The position numbers were made by a program, and so were the translations under genes. 64,000 nt of DNA, taken from Gordionus sp. m RMFG-2023 (lineage: Eukaryota > Nematomorpha > Gordioida > Chordodea > Parachordodidae). Positions 31,965 through 45,344 of this stretch are shown one piece after another. The stretch is taken from assembly GCF_954871325.1 (NCBI RefSeq), contig NC_088775.1:54351561-54415560 (forward strand), written 5' to 3'. A model generated the notes under the pieces. The model was not told the DNA's origin. It made no database searches and saw only the letters and a list, made by a program, of their open reading frames with translations. How positions within the stretch are numbered: position 1 is the stretch's first letter; each line of letters begins with the position of its first letter.

Positions 31965-33419
31965 GCTATAACCAAAAATTGATTTGTATTTTATTTATTT
32001 TTATAAGAGAAATTCAATTCATCAATAAATCAACCAAAGTCCTCTCCCCCTCTCAAGCACAAATACTTTTTTAAAATATTTGATAGCTTTTGATTTATAT
32101 TATACATTAATTAAAAATATTAGAAATAGATTAATGATTAAAATGGCATATTTACTAAACTTGAGCTAGGCCCTACGTGAAAATTTGTATATTTATTAAT
32201 TAATCTATAACTATATATTAAAAAATGCCAATTTGATCTTATAATCATTTCCGGTTATTGACATCTAAATTTTTAAAACAATATTTGACATTATGTTACT
32301 TTCATGGTCTGCTATTAAGCTACGTAAAGTAATTTAAATAAAGCTTGTAGTTTAATTATATCCAAAAATATCTAAAATTATAGGGAGTGCATTTTGCACT
32401 AAATGACATATAACATTTGGATGCCCATATCTCGAATTTGAGGGCTACAACTATGTTTTGTTAGTTATAATATATAAACTCTTGCAAAAATTTTAGATAA
32501 ATCTGAGGGTGTGGGGTTGCAAATTAGAGGTCTGAATTGTACGGGTGGCCAGCTCATCTAAGTGGGTAAGCGGGCTAAAAATTTATAAGAACAGGCGGGC
32601 GGGTTAAAAATATTTTAAATTTTTATTATTTAAAATCAGAGATGAGAACCAGAACACAAACCCTGAACCCGAACTCTTGATATTTCGCTGCAAACCTGAA
32701 CCCTTTTTTATAATTTAGGGTTCAGTGTACAAGATTTAAAAAAAAATTTTTATTATTTTATTTTAAACTTTCATTTTATTTATTTTAAATGATATGTTAA
32801 AAATAATATAATATAATATAATATAATATAAAAAACATGTAATTTACGATTTACATTAATAAAAATATTAATTTAAAAAAAACATTTTTTGATCATAAAT
32901 TTTAAAAGTTTTTTTATAAATGATGATAATATATAATATCTATTTTAGGATATTGTTGTTTGTGGATTATTAAATTGATAGTAAGACAATGAGAAGTACA
33001 AAATGACGAATATATTATAATTATGATGGTAAATTATTTTTATGGCAATACTAATTAATATAAATTTTTAAAAAAATGATGTTTGTGTTATTTTAACTAA
33101 TTATAATAAGTCATTATTTTTCTGGTCTCCGATCCCTGAATCCGAACAGGGTTCAGAGATTTTTTACTGAACCCAAACCCGAACCCATTTTTTTAGACCT
33201 GCTTAAAATCATTTAAGTAAATATTAATAAAAAATTGTTCTCATGAAATTTTTTGATATTGAAAATTAAAATGTCCTTTTTTGGTATCATTAAAATAAAT
33301 ATTTTTGTATATCAAAAATTAGAATTTCCTTTTATGGTAATATAATAAAACTTTTTTCATAAAATAAATATTCTTTTTATGATATTGAAAAAATAATATA
33401 TAAAAAAAGAATGCCATGT
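31965..33419. other. A+T-rich stretch with no gene seen
   Basis: Contains G+C-richer patches at 32550-32600, 32640-32720 and 33121-33200 built on repeated ACCCGAACCC-type words in both senses, like subterminal repeats of an old DNA transposon, but no convincing ends. Also the microsatellite at 32803-32830. Confidence 0.4.
32803..32830. repeat. (AATAT)n microsatellite
   Basis: Five to six pentanucleotide units. Confidence 0.85.
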
Positions 33420-35920
33420 GTGTCGAACTAAGAGGGAAAAGGGAGTGTTTCGAAGAAACGCTTGTAATTCCCTTTTAGAATTTCAAATTAAATTTTTTGT
33501 TTGAGGGAAAGGGACTTGTTTACTCCGTCATTTTGAAATTTTTTACACAATTGATTTTAAAATTTTAAGGATTGGGGACCGGGATTTCCCAGAACATTAA
33601 AAATTAAAGGGATAAAAATAAAAGAATTTAAAAGGAACCTAATTGTTGCATTTTTTGATTTCTTGGCGTTCCAAGAGGTCAGAATTTTTATTAGCGGGAA
33701 ATAAGGTAACACATGGCACATCCCAGACAAGTCTTTTGCCGCCGAGCCAAGATGTTAAGGACATGCCATCGTGACGCTTACAACGGCTCCAAACTATTGG
33801 GGAAACCGGCTGAAATCAGAGATTTACCGTTCAACATATTTATATTGTCATGTCGCAAAAAACGGCCACTGACTTTAGGGTAAAGAGAAACAATGTCTAG
33901 AAATGGATCAACGTAAATATTGCAGGGAGCACAGGTGTCAACAGACGGGATAAGAACCTAGCCAATGGCAATTTGAAAATCATCGTTTGTGAGTAACATT
34001 TCCTTTTTTCCACTCAAGATTGTGTCTTCATGGCCGTTGGGATTTTTTTTGAGTTTCTGAGTAGTTGAAGGTTAGTTAGATCAGGACACAAACTAAGTTT
34101 TTCAAATGCACATTGAAGCATGAAAACAAGAAAGCTCTTTTGATGGCTGGAAAAGGGGGGTTTTGATCCTTAGAGAACTTGAGTAAGCCAAGATTGTTTA
34201 GCCGAAGTTAAAAGTGGATCTTTCAACTAGATAAGCGAGGAAATAGAGTTTAAGTATATCCGTGAAAACAAGCAATTGCCATTAAATTGGAGGATGAAAA
34301 TCGAAGTCCTCCCTGGTAAGCAGGCAAAGAGACAAATGCCCAATTAAAATCAGAAAACTTTAGGACTAAAGAGAATTCGATAATAAATTTTAATTCGAAG
34401 GACTTATGGAGGGAATTACATGATGTGGAAGAATTTAGGTAAGAAAAGACACTTTTTGGTGAGGAAAAAAAACTTATGGTTGGGAAGATGAAGAAGATTT
34501 TTTAGCGAATTAAAGAGATTAAATTAAATTGTCAAAAAAATTTTGACAAAAGGAAGTTGAAAAGCCGATAGGAGAATCTAAACGACAGAGTTCTCGTAAG
34601 GAATGATTTTAAACTCTAGGGGAGAATCCTTCATGTTGCGGGAAGATATTTCACATTTTTTCTATATAAGGAAAGACCAGTTTTCGGAGCTTCCATTTCA
34701 ATGTACTCGAAGGCTGACATAACATTGGGTAAAGATCCGCCAAAAGAACGATCTAGAGATACCATAAATTAAGTTCTAATTTGAAATCAGGATATCAATT
34801 TTTGATCAAATCATGAATACTTATAGTAAAGAGCAAAGGACCTTGTGGATCATTTTGCGGAATATCCTTTTCAAGGGATGTGGAAAATTCCCCGAATTTG
34901 AGTAACCAGGGAAATCCATAGCAGGAATTAAGTAAATTCTAATATTTGGGGAAATTTTGTAAGGGGTAAAAATGAGCTCCTATGAATGCTGTTGAAGGCA
35001 TTTTTGAAGTCTAACTTGCAGAAAACCTTATCCGCCTTTATAAAAATATGCGATACATGTGAGGTCATTTCGCACCCATCTCTAAATCTAAACTCTAACT
35101 GTGAGGGAAATAGGAGGAACCTGGCTTTAGACAGGATCCTATTTACTATAACCTTGACGACTAATCGACGAAAAAATGACCCTATGGCTGTCTAACCATC
35201 ATCCAGTTTGATTAAAGAAACAAGAAGTACGCCAAAGAGAATAGGGCGTATATAATGAGGAACTTCGCGTATGAGGATATTATTAAAAAGTTCGATTAAT
35301 GATTTTAGTAGAGGGTCAATAAAACCATTATCGAAGCATTGGATTAAATCAACAAAAAAAACTGTCGTCCCTTTATTAAAGGACTTCAAGCACTTAAGAA
35401 CTTTATCACAGGTAAGAGGAATAGGAGGAGAACCATGAGGGTGAATGTTAGAAGGGGACTCCGATGGATGTTTTTCGAGAAGTTGTTGAAAAATAATGGG
35501 TTGATAGGGGAAATAATATCATCAGAAGTCAAAATTCGGGCAGCACCGTTAATGCCTCCAAGATCTAATTTTGAGATCAATGAGTTAGATGGAGTAATTT
35601 CATCAATAATGGTATTATCAAAATTGGACACTTTCTCCTTAACTGAGATATATATTATTTATTTTATTTTTGGGTTTTAGAACTCGAAAACAAAAAAATA
35701 ATCAGGTCTAACCATAAGGGTGTTGAAAAGAAATCGGAGATTCAAATTATTTATAAGTGATAAGAAGGAACTTTGAAATCGAATCTCGAGCTGTAGGGAT
35801 TCTAGATAACTGGGGGCTTATGTAAAATAAGAAATAAATCAACAGCGCTTGAGAAACAACAATCTGGACTGGGGTCACGCGAGTGAGGAGATAAAAGGAT
35901 CTGGAAGTATACCTAAAACG
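33420..35920 (-). pseudogene. Restriction-like-endonuclease LINE (copy E), longest copy
   Basis: Minus-strand pieces in order: GSFFRRLVVKVIVNRILSKA, QLEFRFRDGCEM, VFCKLDFKNAFNSIH (RT first Asp), DPQGPLLFTISIHD, a segment where the catalytic YLDD reads LIYGISRSF, and SAFEYIEMEAPKTGLSLYRK. The linker and endonuclease follow towards 33.4 kb, parallel to copy D. KLDFKNAFNS is diagnostic wording for this R2/NeSL-like family. Many stops and shifts are present, and the altered YLDD means no active RT. The 5' part runs to about 35.9 kb without a clear start. Confidence 0.75.
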
Positions 35921-36637
35921 AATTATTTGTTATTCGATTCGATTCGTATTTTACGAATACAAATAACACAATTCATTAAAAAGAATATTACTTTGACTTA
36001 TATATTATTTTAGTTTATGTTAATAACAACAAAGTAGTGTTTGGGATTAAAGATCATCATTGAATCTCAGTAGGAATTTCTTATTGCTGAAATCAAATAA
36101 TCTAAAACTTTCATTATTCTACTATGAATCAAAATTCACAAAAATTTATATTATCTTTATAAAATTATATTCTTGATTCTTTTCCCAATATAATTAAATT
36201 TTATGAACAGTGTTTGGAATTAAAACCTATAAATCCAAATCATTTTTGTAAAAAATATTTTATAAGTAAATCTATATAAAATTTAATATAAGTACATGTA
36301 ATAGTATTTTTAAACTTAAAACTTTATTTTTCATTTATATCCAAATTCACTAAAATATATATTATAATTTTGTGATAAATTTTTTATAAGCTATCATCTC
36401 ATCTACATTTTTGGATAATTTATCAATTGTATGAGCAGTTTGTAAAAAATATTTTATAAGAAAATTCTGATATGATGATTATAGGATCTGATGATTTTGA
36501 CATATATATATTCCTGACTAACTTATTGATTGCCATATTGGGTTGGCTGGCTATGCTATAAATATTATAATAATATTTAATTTATTAAATAGATATTCAA
36601 CCTATTGGTATAATAGATATTTCTGAATCAGAAAGCA

Positions 36638-38379
36638 TTGGAGAACAAAGCCAATATTCATCATCCACCGCAAATTCTATACAGTCAGGCTCGGGAGGAC
36701 GGAAAAATGCAGATATTTGAAAACATTATATTTACCAAGCATCAAAAGAAACTGCAAGATGTAAGATTTGTCGGGTTGAAATTAAGTGTAAAAAAAACTA
36801 CTTCAGCTTTGATTAATCATTACAAACGATTCCACCAAAAAACTTATAATAATAAATTTATTGAATCATATTTTGATAATGATATAAATAAAAATCATAT
36901 GCACAACAATAATGATATCAAACACCATTTATTAAAATTTTTGATCAAATCTAATATCCCATTTAAAATTCTTGCAACAAATGAATTTAAAGGTTTTGTT
37001 AAAGCATTAAATCCTAGCATTAAAATGTGTTCAATTCCTACATTAAAACAATACATTAATGAATCTTTTGATAATGATTTCCAAAAAATTAAATTGATAA
37101 TAAACAAATCTAATACACAAATAAATTTTACAATAGATATTTGGTCAAGTCCAACAAATGTCCCATTCTTGGGATTAACCTGCCATTACATTGATGATGA
37201 ATGGGTACTAAAATCGATATTATTAGACATTGTTCCTTTTACAAATTCCCATTCTGGGGAAAACATATATAAGACATTTTATAGAATCATTAACAATTAT
37301 AGCATAGATATAAAGTCAACGGCTATTACATGTGACAATGCCGCATCAAACACTACCTTTATAAATACCCTTAAAATTAAAAATCCAAGATCAAAAATTG
37401 CACATATTCTCTGTTTTGCACATGTTTTAAATCTTGTTAAGAGGCACTATAAAAAGCATTCGAAATTCTTATAAGAAAACTACTATGATGAAAGAATTTT
37501 GTAATTCACAAATTCCATCTATTACATATTTGAAGTTAAAATTAGATACACCTATCAGATGGAACAGCTCATATTCTATGATAGAACGAGCAATACAAAT
37601 GAGAAAAGCTATAGATCATGTCGTTATTAATAGTTATGATATATCTATTATTCAAGAGTAAATCTAATTTTTATTTTTTAATATAGGATGAATGGACCGC
37701 CTTAGAAAGAATACATTTAAACTTAAAAACATTTTATGATTTTACTGTTGCCATATGAGGAGAAACATATCCTACACTTAATCTGATCCCCTTTTATATA
37801 TCATTAATTGAGCACCTAAGTCTCTTTGATAATATGCTTATAAACGCAATTAATGCGCAACAAAAAATAGTATCATATTATAATTTAACAGATTTCCAAA
37901 CAATTATATCTGCAATATTAGATCCAAGACTTAAACTGGAATTTTTTGAGTGCCTACCTATATCTCATAATATAAACGATACAACTATATTTAATAATTT
38001 TGAGAAAATGTTTGATGAATATAAAATTAAATATGATGTATCAAAAAGTAAACCTTAAATACAATCAAATATGGATGTCATTTTTAAACAGAATGTTATG
38101 CCAATTTCTGAAATTGACACATATTTGATAGAAGTGAGAATAACGTCAAATAAAAACCCACTAGAATGGTGGAAATTACATGGAGACCGTTTTCCCGTGT
38201 TATCTAAAATGGCGAGGGACATATTGTCCTAACAGGGATCTTCAACCCCATGTGAGCGACTCTTTTCTGTTGGAGCTCATATGGTTACAAAATACAGAAT
38301 GTCGTTAATGGAGGAAATAATCCGAAAAACTTTATGTTTGAAAAATTGGCTGTTGTCAGATTTATCTTCTACATTATAG
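36638..38379 (+). pseudogene. hAT transposase gene, broken
   Basis: BED-finger-type N-terminus remnant (LINHYKRFHQKTY), then FTIDIWSSPTNVPFLGLTCH with the first catalytic Asp, TAITCDNAASNTTFI with the second, and CFAHVLNLVK. After a frame change near 37440 it reads LDTPIRWNSSYSMIERA; after a TAA near 37659 it reads DEWTALERIHLNLK; then ISAILDPRLKL; after another TAA near 38057 it ends NPLEWWKLHGDRFPVLSKMA, TPCERLFSVGAHMVTKYR and LCLKNWL, the hAT dimerisation region with the catalytic-Glu segment. About four breaks, one stop (38230) inside the LSSQGSS stretch. Nearly full family length, so decay is moderate. No terminal repeats were identified. Confidence 0.8.
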
Positions 38380-39249
38380 ATATGAATATTATATTGATTT
38401 TTCCACATTGTATATAAATATATTATATATGTATGCTTCTATTTTGTTTCACTAATAAAATTTGTTTGTATTTATCCTTAGTTAAATTTTACAAAATAAA
38501 TTTTATAATAAATCTTTTTCCCATAATATTTAACACTCTAATATAAATGAAAACTATACTTGTAGAACAAAATAAACAAGGCTATCAATGTTTTAGGAAC
38601 TAAATCCAGGAGGTCAATTCTTGACGATTTGAAAGATGGGAATACATAATTCTAACAGATGGATCTAATAAGGGAAATATTTTAATATTTCCATTGCCTC
38701 CGCTATTTTAACATAATTAAGGTCGTTTCAATAAAATTATTAAATTTTTTCCCCTCAAATAGTGAAAAATCCAAAGACAGCTAACCATTAATAGTAACTA
38801 TAGCAGATTCGAGATTATCAATAAATTGCAAGTCAGCTTTCTGATTTGATAAGGCCTCAGTGAATTTGGTAAAAACAGAGTGTATTTACAGAACTGTGTT
38901 AGCACAATGTTGGTTGCGATATGTTCCTAATACCTGCCATCGTAGAATTTTAAAATTTTATAAACCGTTAAAAAAATATTTCTTAAATAAAGATTATAAA
39001 AGCTGTCCTAACATTTTGCAAATTTTTTTCTTTAGGAATGATTTCCCATGTAGGAAATCTACTACATGCTGTTAATGTGTAGTTGCAATCAGAAGAATCT
39101 TAACAAAGATTCACAAAATTATTATGCAGATGTGTTCATCTTTACAGTTAATAATTGACAATAAATTTTATGGCGCCATTGCTACAACTTAATTATATTT
39201 TCTTTGAGATTTTTAAATAATAGAACTAAATGTTTACCATCGATATAGA

Positions 39250-40450
39250 GATATTTATAAAATTCCTGGCATGACATATTATTTATTTGTTTAACCATTA
39301 GCTCGGCCTCTAATGTTGTTAAAGCAATCCGATTACTATCCTTTTCCAGGCAGTCCTCATCAGGCTATAAATGCGCTCGGGTGAAGCATTAGAATGAGGT
39401 AAGGAGAAGACATACTAGCATATATTTTCCAAGCATGGGGATTTATCGTTATTACGAAAAAATTCTACCCATTTCTCCTTTGCTTTTAGACCCTCTAACT
39501 AAATATTTTGGCGTATCATAAAAAATAGAGAGAATTACAATTTCCTCAAACAAGACATCAATGTTTTTTGGTTTTTTAATATATTTATTAAATCATAAAA
39601 ACCATCAATTGATGGTTTCTGTAGTCATATAGAGTTATTAAAATAAAATTTTGATTGTAAATATTCTAAAATTGTCTTATTAAAAATATCTACTTCATAT
39701 AAAAATGTATTAATTAGAGTATTATTTAAACATTTTAATATAATATTTTTAGCAATAGCGCATTAAAATTTATTATCAATTTTTAACTGTAAAGATGAAC
39801 AGAGCTGTAGCATGATTTTGTGAATTTTAATAAAGAATATTCTGATTGCGACTGAATATTAACTGCATGAAGTAGATTTCCTACATGTGAAACGAATCCC
39901 AAATATGCTTCTGCCATCTCATACTCGAAAAAATTTTTCAAAAATTAAGGACAGCTTTTAAAATCTCTATTTAAGAAGTATTTTTTTAAGGGTTTGTAAA
40001 ATTTTATATTCTATCGATGGCAGGTATTAATGATAACTATCTGATAGGTATATATCGCAACAACTCATACCATTCCAAGTCAGACCACTTCACCAACTCT
40101 TTTAATTCATTAACTCTTTTAGTTGATGAACTAAATTCGTTAAAACATTTCATCACAATTATATCGACATCCACAGATAGTACATTCATTGCCTTCTTGC
40201 AGGAATTATGTAGTATATGGCATATACAGGCAATTGGTATAAATTCATTATTGTGCTACCCCAATTCGGTAACTTTGGTTTTTGCCAAAATTTACAAAGG
40301 CATTATCAGCACAGAAAGCTGACAGGAAAATCATTGATAACCCTAAATCATCTATATTTACCATTATGTGGCTAGCTAGATTGTTGGATTTTTCACTATC
40401 CGAGGAAAAAATAACAGTTTTATTAAAATGTTCTTATTCTTGTTGAAATA
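39250..40450 (-). pseudogene. hAT transposase relic in copy A
   Basis: The minus strand matches the copy B protein NELKELVKWSDLKW, RYVPIRWLSLIPAIDRIL and FYKPLKKYFLNKD (about 40.3-39.9 kb) and the dimerisation region ALTTLEAELM near 39.3 kb. Broken by many stops. The plus-strand open frame at 40017-40322 is only its antisense. Confidence 0.65.
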
Positions 40451-40589
40451 GCGAAGGATAGAGGGAAATGTTTTAATATTTCCCTTATTAGATGCATCTG
40501 TTAGAATTGCATATAGATGCCCATCTTTCAAATCGTCTAGAATTGATCTCTAGGATTCAGATGCTAAAACACTTGTGATAGCCTTGCTC

Positions 40590-40590
40590 A

Positions 40591-40657
<67 letters not shown>
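40590..40657. repeat. (GAAA)n microsatellite
   Basis: About 17 GAAA units inside hAT copy A. The same site in copy B (46710-46741) has about seven units with interruptions, so the tract grew or shrank after the copies separated. Confidence 0.95.
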
Positions 40658-41189
40658 CTTTCTTGTTCTGCCACAAGTAAAGTTTGCACTTATATGAAGT
40701 GGTTAAATATCATGGGAAAGATTCGACCCATATTGTGGTGATATAGCTCTGTGAATGTTGAACTACGTGATAGATATATACGATTTCCGCAAATGTAGTT
40801 TCATCTGTATTATTTATTATTTTTGAGAATAATTTTATATTGCAATCGATGTTGATATACTCCCCTGTACTGATTTATATGAATGAAAGATTTATTATTA
40901 AATAAAAATAAAACAGGATAGAAAGAAATTTACAAACTAGACATGTTTTTCGAATAAATATTTAATATTATTAAAATATAAAAATAATCAATTAATGTCT
41001 CTCAAAAGTATTATTTATATATTAAAAACGTTAAAATACTATTTAAAAAAAATGCGGGAGAAATTAAAAAATTACGGTAGATTTTCAATTGCGGTGTTTT
41101 GCGGGAGAGATGTCTGCGTGTAAACTAAAAAATTGCGGGAGTCTCCCGCTGAAGGGGGGAGACATGGCAACCTTGATCAAGATGCCAAA

Positions 41190-41610
41190 TAATTATATCC
41201 AAAAGATTTAAAATAATGGATATATTGAATACCAAGGTAAAATAAACGAGGACGTGTGCTCCCTGTTGGATCCTTTTGTCAGAATCTATGACATGTGGGC
41301 TGAATAAAGAAGTTTTAAGTTACAATATGTCTCTAGGAATTTTGAATAAACAGGAAATTTGGGATAAAAACAATTTATGAAATGTTCACAAAATTTTCTA
41401 TTGAAAGCATTTTTAAAGTCTACTTTGATAATAGCCATGTTAGGAGTAGGATTTTGGAATACAAATGGCATGTGAAGTATCCCTTCTCCCTTAACACCAA
41501 ATCCTAATTGATAAGTATACTTAATACGTTAATACCCTGGGTTTTGACACATGGCAATTATTTTTGCTAATAATCTTCTAAATAGCCCATTGAAATGGGG
41601 TGGATATCAC
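41190..41610 (-). pseudogene. Restriction-like-endonuclease LINE fragment (copy F)
   Basis: The minus strand reads RLFRRLLAKIIAM, QLGFGVKGEGILH and MAIIKVDFKNAFNRKF, part of the RT domain with the first catalytic Asp. It ends on one side beside hAT copy A and on the other beside the hAT at 41641, which appear to have cut it. Confidence 0.7.
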
Positions 41611-41640
41611 CAGAATGTTTGTGAGATAATCAAGTTTGCC

Positions 41641-42623
41641 TAGAGACCTTCATAGGCCGGGCCGGCCCGAGGCTGGGCTTGGGTTAGTTGGAAATTTTTG
41701 CAATAGGGCTTGGGCCGTGCTTGGGCCTATATTTTTAAATTCAAATTTAACTTATTTTAAGGATATTTAATAGAATAAATATAACAAATTATTCTGATTT
41801 TATTAGTGTTATTTATCAAATTTCCTATACACCTTGGAAGAGTATATATTTTTTAATCGGAAATTAGTATAATTTTACTTAACTTAACACAATGGCCTGG
41901 GCACGAAACAGCGAAAAAAGAAAGAGCGAAAATCAGGGAATATTTTCAAAAATGTTCCCAAAGATGGCCAAACTTCGAGGATTACTAGAGCTACCAGTAA
42001 TTTATTCTTTATAAATCTTTTTAGCTATTTAATATTTTTAGCTTCATCCTCATTATTGGATGTGTCTTCATGGGAGGATGATACAATACTTCATAATGAG
42101 ACAGATGCTGATGAGATTAATTTATATATGGATATTCAGCTAAATGAAGAGGATATCAACTATGATGACTGCATCCTAGATTGGTAAAAGAAGCATGAAA
42201 AAATATTGCCAAAATTGGCAAGATTAGCCAAAAAAATTCATGCAATTCCAGAATTTCAGTACTATTGAAAGGGTTATTGAAGAAAGAAGAACAAATTTAA
42301 ATAACGAAATAGTAGATAATATATTATTTTTAAATGATAATTTGAAAATATATTTTAAAATTTTGTTTATATCATTTATTAATATTATATATATATATAT
42401 TATTACTAAATAAAATATTATATTTCTATTAGTATTACTTCAGCATAAGTTAAGTATACATAAAATAATTTTATGGGCTTGGGAAAATTTTTAAATATTA
42501 TAGCGGACTTGGGGATTTTTTTAAATATTAAAAACGGGACGGGCCAGGTCTGGGCTTAAAAATTTTTTTACGATGGGCCTAGGCCGGGCTTGGTCCTAAA
42601 ATCTAGGCCCATGAAGGTCTTGA
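41641..42623 (+). mobile_element. Internally deleted hAT element
   Basis: The ends TAGAGACCTTCATAGGCC and, in reverse complement, TCAAGACCTTCATGGGCC are inverted; GGGCCGG/GGGCTTGGG words repeat inside both ends. Flanks AGTTTGCC and GGTTTGAC agree at six of eight bases as a decayed duplication. Between them a start MAWARNSEKRKSENQG (41893) and, from about 42090, a C-terminal piece KKHEKILPKLARLAKKIHAI remain of a transposase, so the middle was lost. It is non-autonomous. Confidence 0.65.
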
Positions 42624-44700
42624 GGTTTGACCTCATTGAATCAAATCTATTATGGCAGGTCCTTTTTTAAAAGAGTATTTAGGAAGGTTTTAAAAGGATT
42701 TAAATAATTCTTTGAGAAGAATGTAGATTTTATACGAAGTGAGAGAGCAAAAACCATTGCGTCTGGATGTGAAAAATTTCTTAAACGAAATGATAAATAT
42801 CTTAACTCACAAATCATATTTTTTTATTTCATATTTTTCATAATATATTTGGCCTTTTTTCTAAAAATTTATAGAAATCTTGGAAGGATGAATACGGATA
42901 ATCTATTCATCTCATTTGACTATTATTCTGATTCATCCATCGTCAAATGAAGGTTAAATTTGTTATTTATTCATACGGAGATGATTCCTTGTCATTCTTG
43001 ACGGTCTATCAGCTAGTATATATATATATTGAATGCCTTGTTTAACTAAGTTTTAAGAAAAAAAAATTTTTATTCATAGGAAAAAAGTTAAATAAGAAAG
43101 GGTTATTCTTTTATTGTTTCTATAAGGCTACATTCAAACATAACAAAAATAACCAAAATATATCTATAAAAAATTTTAAGAAATTTCAAAAATTTATCAT
43201 TTGATTTTGATTCTTTAAAACAGATTATATGTACCATCTAATAAGGTTAATTTTTATGTTCTACACATGCAGACTTAGTCATTAAAAATAATCAGCTTCC
43301 ATAAATATTTCTCAAAAATAAAATCATTTGGCACTAAAAGGAAATTCAGCAAAAACCTTTATAAATTTGGCAGGTCTGTTGTTAATCACTGTTGTGATTT
43401 TATCATATTATAATTTAATATTATAAAACTTATTTTTAAAGGTTTAAAATTTTCAGTCACTGGCGTATTCATTATTTAATGCATATATAGGAATTTTATT
43501 CTTTTTCTTTATTTAAATTATTATGAGATAAGGTTAGATCTTTCAATATAAATTCTAGAAAGTAAGGTATTAAGATATATTCCACCATATGAATTAATAA
43601 AAAATTTATCATAACAATATTATTACACATTTTATAAAATTAGATTTAATGACTGATTTATATGTTTAAAAAAAAATTTATTTTATTCCTAAAACAGGTT
43701 TATAAAATTTTATAAACATGAAATAAAAGAGGCATTTCTATTTAAAAGGAAATATTTCCAATCTAAAGGTAAAATACCACTCTTTCATAACAATAAGTCC
43801 TTGAGCCAAAAAAAATATTCTTCAAGCCTGTTACATTGGCTACTAATTTAAAATTTAGCAAACATAAGTAATAAGTTTTGATTTCTTTATTAATAATTTA
43901 TTCCTAATTAAAATTAGTTAAATTTTATTTCAATTAAGTTTATAAAATATCAAATTTAAATAATTTTGACTAAATATAGATATATGTTTAATCAAAAATA
44001 AGGTTATAATAGTTGACACAAACAAAAAACATATTATACAATCAATGAATATATATAAGCAATAATAAATTAAATTTAAATGCCAATAGTGTAAAAATTC
44101 CACGTTATCCAAGCAAATAATAACTATTATTGTATGAAAAATCAAACAATTTATTGTTGATAAAAATTTTATCATTAACTAAAATAAAATAATTAATATT
44201 CTTACGAGAGAAGTTATTCCAAAATATATTTGGTTTGCTCCATTATAATAAAATGTAAAAATGTTCGAAAAAAATCATCCAAGAATACTCTAAATATAAA
44301 CGTATCTTTATAAGAATAAAACGCCTGATTGGTGGAAAATTAAAATAGATTATATTAAAAAAAATAAAATATAAAACGTGTCACGTCATGTAAATAATTT
44401 CAAGATAAGACAATATTATATAATATTATATTATTAAAGATGTTAAATATTTAAAATGCATAACTAATATTTTGAGAAAAACTATTTGATTAGCTATTTT
44501 AATAAATTATGCGTAGATATAGGGGGAGGAATAGAAAAATGCACTCATAGAATTTTAACCTTAAGTAATATTATATATTTCTACACATATACAAAGATAA
44601 TTATCATTTTTTTTTAGAATATTTCTATTTTCAATTATTAATAAATATATTACATTTCCTACAAACATTTTTAAAGTAAAATTTCCTCATTAAACCTCTT
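42624..44700. other. A+T-rich stretch with no gene seen
   Basis: No recognisable coding sequence. A minus-strand frame at 43930-44175 is Ile/Leu/Phe-rich only because of base composition. A short (TA)n run lies near 43018-43030. Confidence 0.5.
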
Positions 44701-45011
44701 CGTTAATTTAATCAACGTTGGATTCCGTAAGACTTTTTGAAGATACTAAATATTAAGTCTGACGGAATCTCATTCGATGGAGCAACAGAATTCTGTTAGC
44801 ATAGGATTACACGTGAGCTGTTCGTTTAAAAAGAAGCGCATCAGTGGCATAGCTAGGAATTTTTCTTAGAGGGGGTCCATACATATAAAAGCCTGGGGGC
44901 TTTGCCCCTAGACCCCCTTTAACGGGCCTTCGGCCCTTTTGCTCGGCCTTCGGCCGGGTTTATCTTACAAATTATAACCTAGTGTTGTTAAAATAGCGCG
45001 CTACTTTTTTC

Positions 45012-45180
45012 AGTAGCGGTAGCTTTAGCTCTCTACTTTTTTCAGAAAATTGCGATAGAGGTAGCTCTCTACTAATTTAGAAAATAGCGATAGCGGTAGC
45101 TCGCTACTAATTTAGAAAATAGCGATAGTGGTAGCTCACTACTAATTTAGAAAATAGCGATAGCGGTAGCTCGCTTTCAA
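45012..45180. repeat. 35-bp subterminal tandem repeats
   Basis: About four units built on GCGATAGCGGTAGCTCGCTA followed by CTAATTTAGAAAAT, with changes in each. A single related GATAGCGGTAGCGATAGCGC segment lies at the opposite end (49461-49480), as expected for transposase-binding subterminal repeats. Confidence 0.8.
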
Positions 45181-45344
45181 TTTTACATAATAAATACATC
45201 TAAAAATTATTAAAATATATTTTTTCTTAAATCTAAATTTATAAACTTTTTATTTAATTTAATTTAATTATGAAATTTAAATTTAAATTTATATTTAGAA
45301 ATATACATTATAAATCTAGTTAGCATTATAAATCTAGTTATTAA

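Larger units (their letters stand above)
38510..41174 (-). mobile_element. Rearranged hAT element with inverted partial copy (copy A)
   Basis: Read on the minus strand from the CAAGGTTGCCATGTCTCCCC end at 41174, a hAT transposase relic runs down to about 39.25 kb; from there to about 38.51 kb the sequence is an inverted copy of part of the same transposase. The whole is the reverse complement of copy B at 46.23-48.9 kb, so the rearranged form existed before the copies arose. The inner part carries GGGGGGAGACATGGCAACC at the end, with inverted GCGGGAG motifs, like subterminal hAT repeats. Confidence 0.7.

Noticed and set aside
40017-40322. Plus-strand frame MAGINDNYLIGIYRNNSYHS, repeated on the minus strand at 47008-47313
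   Set aside because: Exact antisense of the hAT transposase segment RYVPIRWLSLIPAIDRIL in both copies; the sense strand carries the conserved domain.
43930-44175. Hydrophobic open frame that could be a membrane protein
   Set aside because: Ile/Leu/Phe richness is expected from A+T-rich sequence; no start context, neighbours or conservation visible.
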